From: Planctomycetota bacterium
GTDB taxonomy: Bacteria > Planctomycetota > UBA1135 > UBA2386
Reading direction: 5' to 3'
Assembly: GCA_016794485.1 (NCBI GenBank)
Contig: JAEUHV010000176.1
Coordinates: 1-38,281, forward strand
DNA: 38,281 nt
The notes beneath the pieces are model-generated. The model had not been told where the DNA came from. It worked only from the letters and a program-made list of their open reading frames with translations, and searched no databases. This document shows, one piece after another, positions 25,582-32,799 of the stretch; position 1 is the stretch's first letter, and the number at the start of each line of letters is the position of its first letter. The translations under genes were made by a program, and so were the position numbers.

Positions 25582-27216
25582 ATGAAGACCCTTGTCGCTC
25601 TCGCCACCCTGGCGCTCGCCGTGCCAGCTCTCGCCCAATCGCCGCTGACGACCCTGCTCGGCGGCACGAACCAGGCGAACCAGGGCTCGCAGATGTTCTT
25701 CGACCTCACCGTCAACACCACGGTGACGATCCAGGCGCTCGACGTGAACCTCAGTTCGGCGCCCGGCGTCATCGGCACGATCGAGGTCTACACGACGGTG
25801 CCGGGCATCACGACCTACGTCGGCAACACCGCGGCACCAGCCTTGTGGAGTGCCCTGCCGGTGGCGACCGGACAAGTCGTCGCCGCTGGCGCGAACCAGT
25901 ACTCCCACGTCTGCCTGTCGACCGGCATCGTGCTGCCGCCCGGATCGATCGGGGTTGCGCTGCGCCACGTCGAATGCCAGCCGTGGTACACCAACCAGCC
26001 TGCTTCTTCGTTCAGCACCGCCGAGCTGACGTTGTCCGCCGGAGCTGTGCAGGGCGTTCCGTGGGGCGCGCTGACGCAGCCGCGCATCTGGAACGGCCGC
26101 ATCCACTACGCCCTCGGGTCGGTCGCGCATGCCTGCGCGAGCAACACGAGGTATGGCCCTGGCTGCTACCAGCAACAGCAGTCCTTCTACCAGTTCTTCT
26201 CGAACGCCCCGTCCGCGGCGGCGGCCCTGAGCGGGCGCGCGATCTCGTTCCTCGCCAACAACCCTGGTTACTCGGTGGTCAGCGCGCCGGCCCATCCGTG
26301 GGTGGCCCCGAGTGCCACCGCGACCGCGTTCGTCGCCGACGACGCGGAGTTCGCGTGGACGTGGCCGTCGGGCACGCCGTTCGGGCCGGGCGGGCCGACG
26401 ACGATCTACGTGCACAGCAACGGCATCGTGTCCCTGGCGCCGCAGACCGGACTGACGCCGAGTTCGTACCGGCCGAACGTGCCGGCCTTCCTCAATGCCG
26501 GCGCGACCGCGTTCTGGTCGTGGCACGACTTCGTCGCGACCGCGGCCGGCAGCGGCGCGATCAAGCTGGAAGAAGTGGCGGGCGTGCTCTACGTGACGTG
26601 GGACGGCGTGGAGAGCTATGCGGCGGCGGCGAACCCGAGCTGGCTGCAGTTCCAGCTCGTGCTCGCGACCGGCGACGTGCACCTGGTCTGGCAGTCGATC
26701 ACGGCGCTCGGCACCAGCCTCTACGGCGACAGCCACGTGGTCGGCTTCTCGCCCGGTGGGCCGAGCATGGATCCGGGCCCGACCGACGTGGCGACGTTCA
26801 CCAGCGTGGCGCTCGGCACCAGCGACGTGGCACCGCTGACCTTGAACGCTTCACCGCGGCCGGCCCTCGGCAGCACGGTCACCTGGGCGACGACGAACCC
26901 GCCGACGATCGGCGGCATCGGCCTGCACTTCCTGTCGGTGGCGGACCTGCCGCCGTTCTCCCCGGCCGGCCTCGACCTCGGCGTGATCGGCGCGGGCGGT
27001 TGCGTCGCCAACGTCGACATCGCGCAGGGCTACGGCAGCTTGATCAGCAACCTCGGCGGCGCGTTCCCGGGCATGGACGTGGCGCTGGCGATCCCGGTCA
27101 ATCTCGGCCTGCTCGGCACGCCGCTCTACGGCCAGTCGGTGTGGTTCGACGCGGCCGCGAACGCCGCCGGTCTCGTGACCTCGAACGCGGTGCAGTCGGT
27201 GATCGGCACCTGGTGA
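25582..27216 (+). CDS. Secreted protein with shared C-terminal module
   Basis: 544 residues. A clear signal peptide (MKTLVALATLALAVPALAQ) is followed by a beta-rich N-terminal domain (about 20-175). A Cys-bearing linker (HACASNTRYGPGCY) leads to a middle domain (about 200-420) with GLTPSSYRPNVPAFLNAGA and FWSWHDF. This resembles a widely found planctomycete surface domain that follows a GPGC-type Cys motif. The last about 120 residues form the same type of module as in the ELWxxDGT protein: LNASPRPALG, GAGGC, FPGMDVALAIP, LLGTPLYGQSVWF, SNAVQSVIG. No catalytic residues are evident. Likely extracellular; role unknown. In-frame codons upstream of ATG 25582 do not add a coherent N-terminus. Confidence 0.75.
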   Translation: MKTLVALATLALAVPALAQSPLTTLLGGTNQANQGSQMFFDLTVNTTVTIQALDVNLSSAPGVIGTIEVYTTVPGITTYVGNTAAPALWSALPVATGQVVAAGANQYSHVCLSTGIVLPPGSIGVALRHVECQPWYTNQPASSFSTAELTLSAGAVQGVPWGALTQPRIWNGRIHYALGSVAHACASNTRYGPGCYQQQQSFYQFFSNAPSAAAALSGRAISFLANNPGYSVVSAPAHPWVAPSATATAFVADDAEFAWTWPSGTPFGPGGPTTIYVHSNGIVSLAPQTGLTPSSYRPNVPAFLNAGATAFWSWHDFVATAAGSGAIKLEEVAGVLYVTWDGVESYAAAANPSWLQFQLVLATGDVHLVWQSITALGTSLYGDSHVVGFSPGGPSMDPGPTDVATFTSVALGTSDVAPLTLNASPRPALGSTVTWATTNPPTIGGIGLHFLSVADLPPFSPAGLDLGVIGAGGCVANVDIAQGYGSLISNLGGAFPGMDVALAIPVNLGLLGTPLYGQSVWFDAAANAAGLVTSNAVQSVIGTW

Positions 27217-27234
27217 AGGCGCCCGCCTCGCGCG

Positions 27235-27852
27235 TCAGGCGTCGTTGACGAGGCTGCGCAACCGGTCCCCGAGCTTCTGGAACGCGCGCACGTCGGCGTC
27301 GAACTCGGGGTCCTTGCGGCGCGCATCGTCGATCGCGGCGGCATCGTCGGCGGCGAGCAAGCCATCGGCGTAGAGTGCGAACAGGGCGCGAGCCTGCGTC
27401 GTCGTGTGCCGCCGGATCAGTTCCATGCTGCCGCTGACGAAGGCGAGCATGCCGCCCACCTGCACCAGCCCGTGCCAGATCGCGCGGTGGTCCCACACGC
27501 AGCCGAGCCCGATGCCGAGCACGAACGCCGCGAGGGCCGGCCGGAACACGCGCTCGTAGAACTGCAGCGGCGTGTCGTATCGCAGGTGCCGCAACAGTGC
27601 CGGCGCCGGCAGACGCCGGCGCCAGTCGCGCAGCGTGCCGAACAGGCCGCCGAGGCACCCGATCGCACCGCCGAGTCCGCCGCCGATGGCGCCCCAGCGT
27701 CGGGCGGGTTCGTCGACCCAGCCGATGCCGTAGGCGACGCAACCGAGGCATCCGAGCAGCAGCGTGCCGCACAGCGCGACCGAAGCCCGCACGAGCCAGC
27801 GCGGCAGGCAGACGACGCTGCGGACGGGAATGGGCGGTTCGTTCTTCTTCAT
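27235..27852 (-). CDS. Polytopic membrane protein, putative anti-sigma with C-terminal inner domain
   Basis: 205 residues. Four hydrophobic segments lie at about 20-45, 53-74 (Gly-rich), 105-122 and 127-147. A soluble C-terminal tail (about 150-205) reads LFALYADGLLAADDAAAIDD, then RRKDPEFDADVRAFQKLGDRL. That tail resembles the YxDGELxxEE...DPE pattern that normally starts the cytoplasmic N-terminal domain of anti-sigma factors. Start ATG 27852 overlaps the ECF sigma stop by four bases. An anti-sigma role with inverted order (membrane part first, sigma-binding part last) is my inference. The Cys in the first helices (VALCGTLLLGCLGCVAYG) may be notable. No zinc motif. Confidence 0.65.
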   Translation of the reverse strand: MKKNEPPIPVRSVVCLPRWLVRASVALCGTLLLGCLGCVAYGIGWVDEPARRWGAIGGGLGGAIGCLGGLFGTLRDWRRRLPAPALLRHLRYDTPLQFYERVFRPALAAFVLGIGLGCVWDHRAIWHGLVQVGGMLAFVSGSMELIRRHTTTQARALFALYADGLLAADDAAAIDDARRKDPEFDADVRAFQKLGDRLRSLVNDA

Positions 27853-28292
27853 GGCGCGAGCCTCCGGCGCAGGGTCGACAACGCGGCGGCGCGTTCGCCG
27901 GCGACCGTGCCCAGCGAGCAGCCGAGGATGGCGGCGACCTCGCGGTAGCCGAGGCCGTCGACGGCGGTGAGCAGGACGACCTCTCTCTGTGCGTAGGGCA
28001 GGGAGACCAGCGCCTCCTGCAGCTCGAGGCGTGGCCGTTCGTCGCGGGCCGGCGGATCGAGCGTGTCGGTGACGTCGGCCGTCCGCTTGCGCCGCAGGTC
28101 GATGCAGCGGTTGCGCGCCAGCTGGAACAGCAGCACGCCGGGTTCGTGCGCGAGGTCGTACCGGTTGCCGGCCGCGACCAGCGCCGCGAACACGTCCTGG
28201 ACGACCTCTTCGGCGTCGTGGCGGTGGCGCAGCAGGTGCGTGCAGAACCGCAGCAGTCGCTCGCGCCAGGCGGTGAACGTCGATTCGATCAC
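27849..28292 (-). CDS. ECF RNA polymerase sigma factor (short)
   Basis: 147 residues, short for the family. Region 2 is about 5-70 (HRHDAEEVVQDVFAALV, then LLFQLARNRCIDLRRKR). Region 4 is about 90-142, with a helix-turn-helix in GLGYREVAAILGCSLGTVAGERAAALSTLRR. The start is GTG 28292, which places region 2 almost at the N-terminus; no longer coherent start was found. Its stop overlaps the polytopic partner gene (ATGA). It is divergent from the secreted serine hydrolase gene across 65 bases. Confidence 0.8.
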   Translation of the reverse strand: MIESTFTAWRERLLRFCTHLLRHRHDAEEVVQDVFAALVAAGNRYDLAHEPGVLLFQLARNRCIDLRRKRTADVTDTLDPPARDERPRLELQEALVSLPYAQREVVLLTAVDGLGYREVAAILGCSLGTVAGERAAALSTLRRRLAP

Positions 28293-28345
28293 GTGCGGCT
28301 ACACGATCGAGTTGGGGGCCGTGTTCAGGAAATCCGCGCAGAGCC

Positions 28346-28351
28346 TACGAT
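28346..28351 (+). promoter_or_regulatory. -10 element (TACGAT) for a probably leaderless mRNA
   Basis: TACGAT is followed by six bases and ATG 28358, with no Shine-Dalgarno site. This is the clearest case of the recurring TAnnnT-N6-10-start arrangement. Confidence 0.45.
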
Positions 28352-28357
28352 GCGGCG

Positions 28358-29509
28358 ATGCTCGCCGCCGTCGTGCTCGTCGCGTTTGCCGCGTCCCCGC
28401 AGGAACCACGGCCGTCCACGTTCGACTTCACCATGTCGTGGAAGGACGTCGAAGCCCAGTTCCATCGCGAATGCGACGCCGCCGGGGTCGTCGGTGCCGG
28501 GCTCGTGTTCGTCAAGGGCAGGAACGTCGAGGCGTTCGCCGGGCACGGTTACGCCGACCGCGCCGGCAAGCGTGTCGTCGATCTCGACACCAACTTCCAC
28601 TGGGCGAGCTGCACCAAGACGTTCACCGCGATCGCGGTGCTGCAGCTGCGCGATCGCGGCCTGCTGAAGCTGGAGCAACCGATCGTCGAGCTGGTGCCCG
28701 AACTGCGTGACGTGCGCGACCCGTTCGGTCCGATCACCGCGATCACCGTGCAGCACCTGCTGACGCATTCGGCGGGGTTCCGCGGGGCCACGTGGCCGTG
28801 GGGCGGCGACCAGGACTGGCATCCGCACGAACCGACGCAGTGGAGCCAGCTCGTCGCGATGCTGCCGTACACCACGGTCGAGTTCGCGCCGGGTTCGAAG
28901 TTCTCGTACAGCAATCCGGGCATCGTGTTCCTCGGCCGCGCGATCGAACGGCTGACCGGCGACGAGTACGAGGTGCACATGGAGAAGAACGTGTTGCGCC
29001 CGCTCGGCATGACGCGCACGTACTTCGACACGACGCCGTGGCATCTGCAGCGCTTCCGCTCGCACAGCTACGACGGCAAGGGCGACGCGGCGAAGGATCT
29101 CGGCCCCGACTTCGACACCGGCATCACGGTCAGCAACGGCGGCTTGAACGCGTCGCTCGCCGACATGGCGAAGTACCTGTCGTTCCTGCTCGGGGCCGTT
29201 CCCGAAGGCAGCGATGCGGCCGGCGTGCTGGCGCGCGCTTCGCTCGAGTCGATGTGGCAACCGGTGCTGCCGACGCGCCCCGACGGCAAGGAACACATCG
29301 GGCTCGGCTTCTTCGTGCAGGAACACGGCGGCACGCGCTTCGCGACGCACACCGGCGGACAGCGGTCGTTCGTGTCGTTCTTCTACGTGCACCCGGCGTC
29401 GGGAACGGCGGCGTGTGCGGCGTTCAACACCGGCACCGCAGGGCCGGCGATGGCGAAGGTGCGCTCGCTGTGCATGCAGGCGCTGTCGCTGGCGATGCGC
29501 CGGAACTGA
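28358..29509 (+). CDS. Secreted beta-lactamase-family serine hydrolase
   Basis: 383 residues. A short signal peptide (MLAAVVLVAFAASPQ) precedes a class-C-beta-lactamase/PBP-like fold. The catalytic set is visible: Ser84-x-x-Lys87 in SCTK, Tyr184-Ser-Asn186 in YSN, and HTGG near 331 in place of KTG. HTLLTHSAG-like sequence (VQHLLTHSAGFRG) at about 131-143 is also typical of the esterase/D-aminopeptidase branch. Such proteins hydrolyse esters, D-amino-acid peptides or beta-lactams; the sequence does not decide which, and the HTGG form is more common among esterase-like members. Exported or lipid-free periplasmic. A -10 hexamer six bases upstream suggests a leaderless start. Confidence 0.85.
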   Translation: MLAAVVLVAFAASPQEPRPSTFDFTMSWKDVEAQFHRECDAAGVVGAGLVFVKGRNVEAFAGHGYADRAGKRVVDLDTNFHWASCTKTFTAIAVLQLRDRGLLKLEQPIVELVPELRDVRDPFGPITAITVQHLLTHSAGFRGATWPWGGDQDWHPHEPTQWSQLVAMLPYTTVEFAPGSKFSYSNPGIVFLGRAIERLTGDEYEVHMEKNVLRPLGMTRTYFDTTPWHLQRFRSHSYDGKGDAAKDLGPDFDTGITVSNGGLNASLADMAKYLSFLLGAVPEGSDAAGVLARASLESMWQPVLPTRPDGKEHIGLGFFVQEHGGTRFATHTGGQRSFVSFFYVHPASGTAACAAFNTGTAGPAMAKVRSLCMQALSLAMRRN

Positions 29510-29513
29510 TCCG

Positions 29514-29532
29514 GCGCTGCGTCGGTCAGCGC
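29514..29532. terminator. Hairpin at the junction of convergent genes
   Basis: GCGCTG, loop of seven, CAGCGC spans the 16-base gap and the minus-strand stop codon at 29526-29528. It could end transcripts from both sides, but no T-run follows. Confidence 0.35.
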
Positions 29533-31583
29533 GTCGCCACCCTGGCCTGCGTTCCGGCCACGGGAACGGCCGGTCCGAGGCGGCCTCCGATCTCGGCGCG
29601 CAACGACCACTCGCCGTGCGTCGGGACGAGCAGCGTCAGCGGCCGCTGCCGGAACCACGACGTAACGCACGGTCGCACGACCTTGCCGGGCGTGTGCTCG
29701 CCGTTCGGGGCGAGTTGCAGGTTGCCGACCACGTCGTCGGCGAGTTCGTCGCGGGCGACCGTCACCGTCACTTCGCGCAGCAGGGGGCCGAGGTCGATGC
29801 GGCGCAGGCGTTCGGCGTCGGCCAGGCCGGTGGCACCGACGGTGAGGTTCTCGACCAGCGCCAATTCGAACGCGTCGCCGAGCAGTACCTGCAGGTGGTA
29901 CCGGCCCGCGGGCGCGGGACCGGCCACGAACGTGCCGTCCGGCGCGATCGGCACCGGGATCGTCAGCGCGCGGTCGAAGCCACACGACTCCTGGCCGTAG
30001 GTCGCGGCGTCGACGAGGCGCACGCTCAAGCTCTTGGCGTGGCGCGCGGCGGCGAGTTGCACGCGGCCCGGCACCGGATGCGTGACCGGAACCGTGATCG
30101 TGTGCGGGTGTCCCGACTTGCAGTGTTGCGGCGTCGACCCGACCCCGGGAATCCACGTCTGCACCGCGAGCAGTTGCTCGCGCGCGACCACGGCGTGCAC
30201 GCGCACGCGGCCGTGGCGATCGGCCTGCAGGTTGCTCCCCGGCAGCGGCAGCAGCGGGACGGAATCGCCAGAGCTCACGTGCAAGGCCTGCACGGAGGGG
30301 CGGCCGGCGGCGTCGACTGCGCGCACGTCGCAGAGCAGCGGGGCCGGTTCCGGTTTCAGGTTGCCGAGGTCGAGTGCGCTCGCCGGCGTCTCGACGCGAA
30401 CGAGGGCAACGCGGTCGAAGAGCGGCTCAGGTGTCGACGAGGTCGCGACGACCACCTCGTCGCCGCTCGTCGACATGCCAAGCAGTTCGCAGGCGAACGA
30501 TCCGTCGGCGGCGGTCGACGTTCTTGGCTGCACGCCGTCGAGCATGCGGTCGTTGCGCAGCACGCCGACGCAGACGGCGGTGTTCGCGACCGGTCGGCCA
30601 CCGTCGTCGACGATGCGCCCGCGCAGCCCGACGATGCCGAGGCCGTCACCGCGCGGCAGAGTGCCGCGTACGGTCACCGATACCGAAGCACCGGCGCGCT
30701 CGGGGCCGTCGAACTCCACCTGCACGCTGCGGCGCAGGCCGAGCGAAGCGCTCGCGACCAGTCGCGTGCCTACGGCGACGGCGGGAAACGTCGCCTTGCC
30801 GGCGCGCAGCTCGACGTGGTCCGCACGACTCTTCGCGGAGGATCCGGCCGGAGCCAGATGCGCCCAGCCTTTGGTGACGGGCCGGCCCGCGTCGTCGAGC
30901 ACCGTCACTTCGACCGAGCCGCACGCCGGCGCCTGCAGGTGGATCGTCGCGGGAGCTTCGTCGAGGGCGAACTCGACCCGCGGCGCTTCACGTGCGACGA
31001 CGCCGAGCTGCAGCGCGACGATCGCTTCGTCGATCCGGCCATCCGGCCTCGATGGGGCGCGTTCGGCGTGCAGTGGGCCGAGCCGCAGCGTCGCCTTCCC
31101 GGTCGCATCGGGGCGCATGGCCAGCATGCCGGCACTGCCCTGGTCGGGATGCACGCGCCAGGCGTGCACGGGAACGGGCGACGGAGCTCCGTCCGGGTCG
31201 GTGACGCGCACGGCGATCGCGGCATCGGGCACCATCGCCAGCACGAGGCGCATGGGGGGCGGCCACGCCACCTCCATGTTCGCGAACCCGTCGCCATGCC
31301 GCACCGCGAGCTCGATCGGCTGCAGGTCGGCGGGCAGCACGACCACGCCCTTCGCGTCGGTGCGGAACGGTTGGCCGCAGCGGGTGATCCGGTCCAGCAG
31401 CGGCTCGAACGCGTCACGCGGGGCCTGGTACATCGGGTTGGCGAGGCCGGTCGCGTAGACCGTGGCGTCCGGCACGACGGCGCCGGTGTCGGCGTCGAGC
31501 ACGTGCACTTCGATCGGTGCCTGGCTCGCGCAGGCCGCGGCCACCAGCATCGCGGCGACAGAGGTGTGGAACGAGTGGTTCAT
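29526..31583 (-). CDS. Secreted Ig-like/carboxypeptidase-regulatory-like repeat protein
   Basis: 685 residues. A signal peptide (MNHSFHTSVAAMLVAAACASQA) is followed by a string of beta-sandwich repeats. They have the form VxVLDADTGAVVPDATVYA, VTVLDDAGRPVTKGWAHL, GRIVDDGGRPVANTAVCVG and VRAVDAAGRPSVQAL, ending in strands such as GRYHLQVLLGD. This is the pattern of carboxypeptidase-regulatory-like (CnaB/Big-type) domains, about five to six copies. Such proteins are surface or periplasmic adhesins or scaffolds; no enzyme domain is present. AAGGATCC precedes ATG 31583. It is divergent from ada. The Cys in ACASQ is not followed by a clear lipobox (LAAAC reversed order), so a lipoprotein is possible but unproven. 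Confidence 0.7.
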   Translation of the reverse strand: MNHSFHTSVAAMLVAAACASQAPIEVHVLDADTGAVVPDATVYATGLANPMYQAPRDAFEPLLDRITRCGQPFRTDAKGVVVLPADLQPIELAVRHGDGFANMEVAWPPPMRLVLAMVPDAAIAVRVTDPDGAPSPVPVHAWRVHPDQGSAGMLAMRPDATGKATLRLGPLHAERAPSRPDGRIDEAIVALQLGVVAREAPRVEFALDEAPATIHLQAPACGSVEVTVLDDAGRPVTKGWAHLAPAGSSAKSRADHVELRAGKATFPAVAVGTRLVASASLGLRRSVQVEFDGPERAGASVSVTVRGTLPRGDGLGIVGLRGRIVDDGGRPVANTAVCVGVLRNDRMLDGVQPRTSTAADGSFACELLGMSTSGDEVVVATSSTPEPLFDRVALVRVETPASALDLGNLKPEPAPLLCDVRAVDAAGRPSVQALHVSSGDSVPLLPLPGSNLQADRHGRVRVHAVVAREQLLAVQTWIPGVGSTPQHCKSGHPHTITVPVTHPVPGRVQLAAARHAKSLSVRLVDAATYGQESCGFDRALTIPVPIAPDGTFVAGPAPAGRYHLQVLLGDAFELALVENLTVGATGLADAERLRRIDLGPLLREVTVTVARDELADDVVGNLQLAPNGEHTPGKVVRPCVTSWFRQRPLTLLVPTHGEWSLRAEIGGRLGPAVPVAGTQARVATR

Positions 31584-31618
31584 GGATCCTTGCGTTGCGC
31601 GCGGCGGCGCCGGGACGC

Positions 31619-31637
31619 GAACCCTCCGACCGGGTTC
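31619..31637. promoter_or_regulatory. Inverted repeat in the spacer between the repeat-protein gene and ada
   Basis: GAACCC, seven-base spacer, GGGTTC. It lies in the 127-base divergent region, 36 bases from ATG 31583. It may be an operator or a 5'-leader hairpin of the minus-strand gene. A second, smaller symmetric site (CCGC-aagaa-GCGG, 31662-31674) lies upstream of the ada -10, where an Ada box would be expected. Confidence 0.3.
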
Positions 31638-31697
31638 CCACCCGCAGGCTAGTCGATTCGGCCGCAAGAAGCGGAGTGCACCGTTGCCGACGATGGG

Positions 31698-31703
31698 TAG
31701 GTT
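31698..31703 (+). promoter_or_regulatory. -10 element (TAGGTT) for ada, probably leaderless
   Basis: TAGGTT is followed by seven bases and GTG 31711. The spacing supports GTG 31711 as the start, since an mRNA would begin near it and exclude ATG 31693. Confidence 0.4.
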
Positions 31704-31710
31704 GCCGCCC

Positions 31711-32763
31711 GTGACGACGAACGACGAAGTCCGATGGCAGGCGGTGGTGGCCCGCGATGCGACGGCCGACGGTTCGTTCGTGTTCGCGGTGCGCACGACC
31801 GGTGTCTATTGCCGCCCGTCGTGCGGGTCACGCCGGGCGAACCGCCGCAATGTCGCGTTCTTCGCCGACGGCGCCGCGGCCCGCGCGGCCGGGTTCCGCG
31901 CCTGCAAGCGCTGCCGCCCCGATGCCGCGCACGGCGATGCCGAATTGCGGACCCGGGTGGTGGCGCAGGTGTGCGCGTGGATCGAGGCAGCCGAAACCAC
32001 GCCGAAGCTCGCCGACCTCGCCGCGCGCGCCGGCTACAGCCCGTTCCACCTGCATCGCATGTTCCGCAGCGTGCTCGGCGCGACGCCGCGGGCCTATGCC
32101 GAGGAACGGCGGGCGATGCGGTTGCGTGCCGCGCTCGCGGCGGGAAGCACGGTCACCGCGGCGATGCATGCTGCGGGGCTGTCGTCGACGAGCCGTCTGC
32201 ACGCGGCGACGGAACGTTCGCTCGGCATGGCCCCGAGCCGGATGCAGAAGGGCGGGCAAGGCCTCGCGATCGCGTTCGCGGTCGTTCGGTGCGAACTGGG
32301 ACTGGCGCTGGTCGCGGCAACGGACCGTGGCGTGTGTGCCTTGCTGCTCGGTGACGACGCGGCGGCCCTGCAGGCAGACCTCCGCCACCGCTTCCCGCGT
32401 GCCGTGATCGCGCCAGGCGACGGCGCGTTCGTGCGCAAGGTCGCGACCGTCGTCGCCTGCGTGGACGGTCGGCGCGCCGATCCCGGCCTGCCTCTCGACG
32501 TGCGCGGCACCGCGTTCCAGCAGCGGGTGTGGGCGGCATTGCGCGCGATTCCGAGCGGGCGCACCGCCAGCTACACGGAAATCGCCACGGCGCTCGGCCT
32601 GCCAAGGAGCGCCCGCGCCGTGGCGAAGGCATGCGGCGACAATCCGCTCGCGGTCGTCGTGCCGTGCCATCGCGTCGTGCGCGCCGATGGGACCCTGGCC
32701 GGCTATCGCTGGGGACTCGAACGCAAGCGGGTCCTGCTCGAGCGCGAACACCCGCCGAGGTGA
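31711..32763 (+). CDS. ada: Ada: methylphosphotriester/O6-methylguanine-DNA methyltransferase and AraC-type regulator
   Basis: 350 residues, close to E. coli Ada (354). The N-terminal zinc domain has Cys34, Cys38, Cys65 and Cys68 (TTGVYCRPSCGS, FRACKRCRPDA), with the E. coli spacing; Cys34 is the expected methyl acceptor from phosphotriesters. An AraC-type helix-turn-helix follows (about 90-185, LADLAARAGYSPFHLHRMFR). The C-terminal methyltransferase domain (about 190-345) has active-site Cys319 in VVPCHRV and the AVAKACGDNP helix. It repairs O6-methylguanine irreversibly and, once methylated, activates transcription of alkylation-response genes. Start GTG 31711 gives the family length and has a -10 seven bases before it; ATG 31693 is the alternative. 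No alkB or alkA neighbour is seen. Confidence 0.93.
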   Translation: MTTNDEVRWQAVVARDATADGSFVFAVRTTGVYCRPSCGSRRANRRNVAFFADGAAARAAGFRACKRCRPDAAHGDAELRTRVVAQVCAWIEAAETTPKLADLAARAGYSPFHLHRMFRSVLGATPRAYAEERRAMRLRAALAAGSTVTAAMHAAGLSSTSRLHAATERSLGMAPSRMQKGGQGLAIAFAVVRCELGLALVAATDRGVCALLLGDDAAALQADLRHRFPRAVIAPGDGAFVRKVATVVACVDGRRADPGLPLDVRGTAFQQRVWAALRAIPSGRTASYTEIATALGLPRSARAVAKACGDNPLAVVVPCHRVVRADGTLAGYRWGLERKRVLLEREHPPR

Positions 32764-32783
32764 AGCCACTGCGAGGTTCCGGG

Positions 32784-32789
32784 TATGTT
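32784..32789 (+). promoter_or_regulatory. -10 element (TATGTT) before the CHAT-domain gene
   Basis: TATGTT is followed by ten bases and ATG 32800. It overlaps an in-frame ATG at 32785, which makes that earlier ATG an unlikely start and supports 32800. Confidence 0.4.
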
Positions 32790-32799
32790 GACGGGCACC

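Noticed and set aside
28325..29392. Minus-strand open frame of 355 codons opposite the serine hydrolase
   Set aside because: The plus strand has SxxK, YxN and HTGG motifs and a signal peptide. The minus frame is His/Arg/Val-rich with no recognisable domain.
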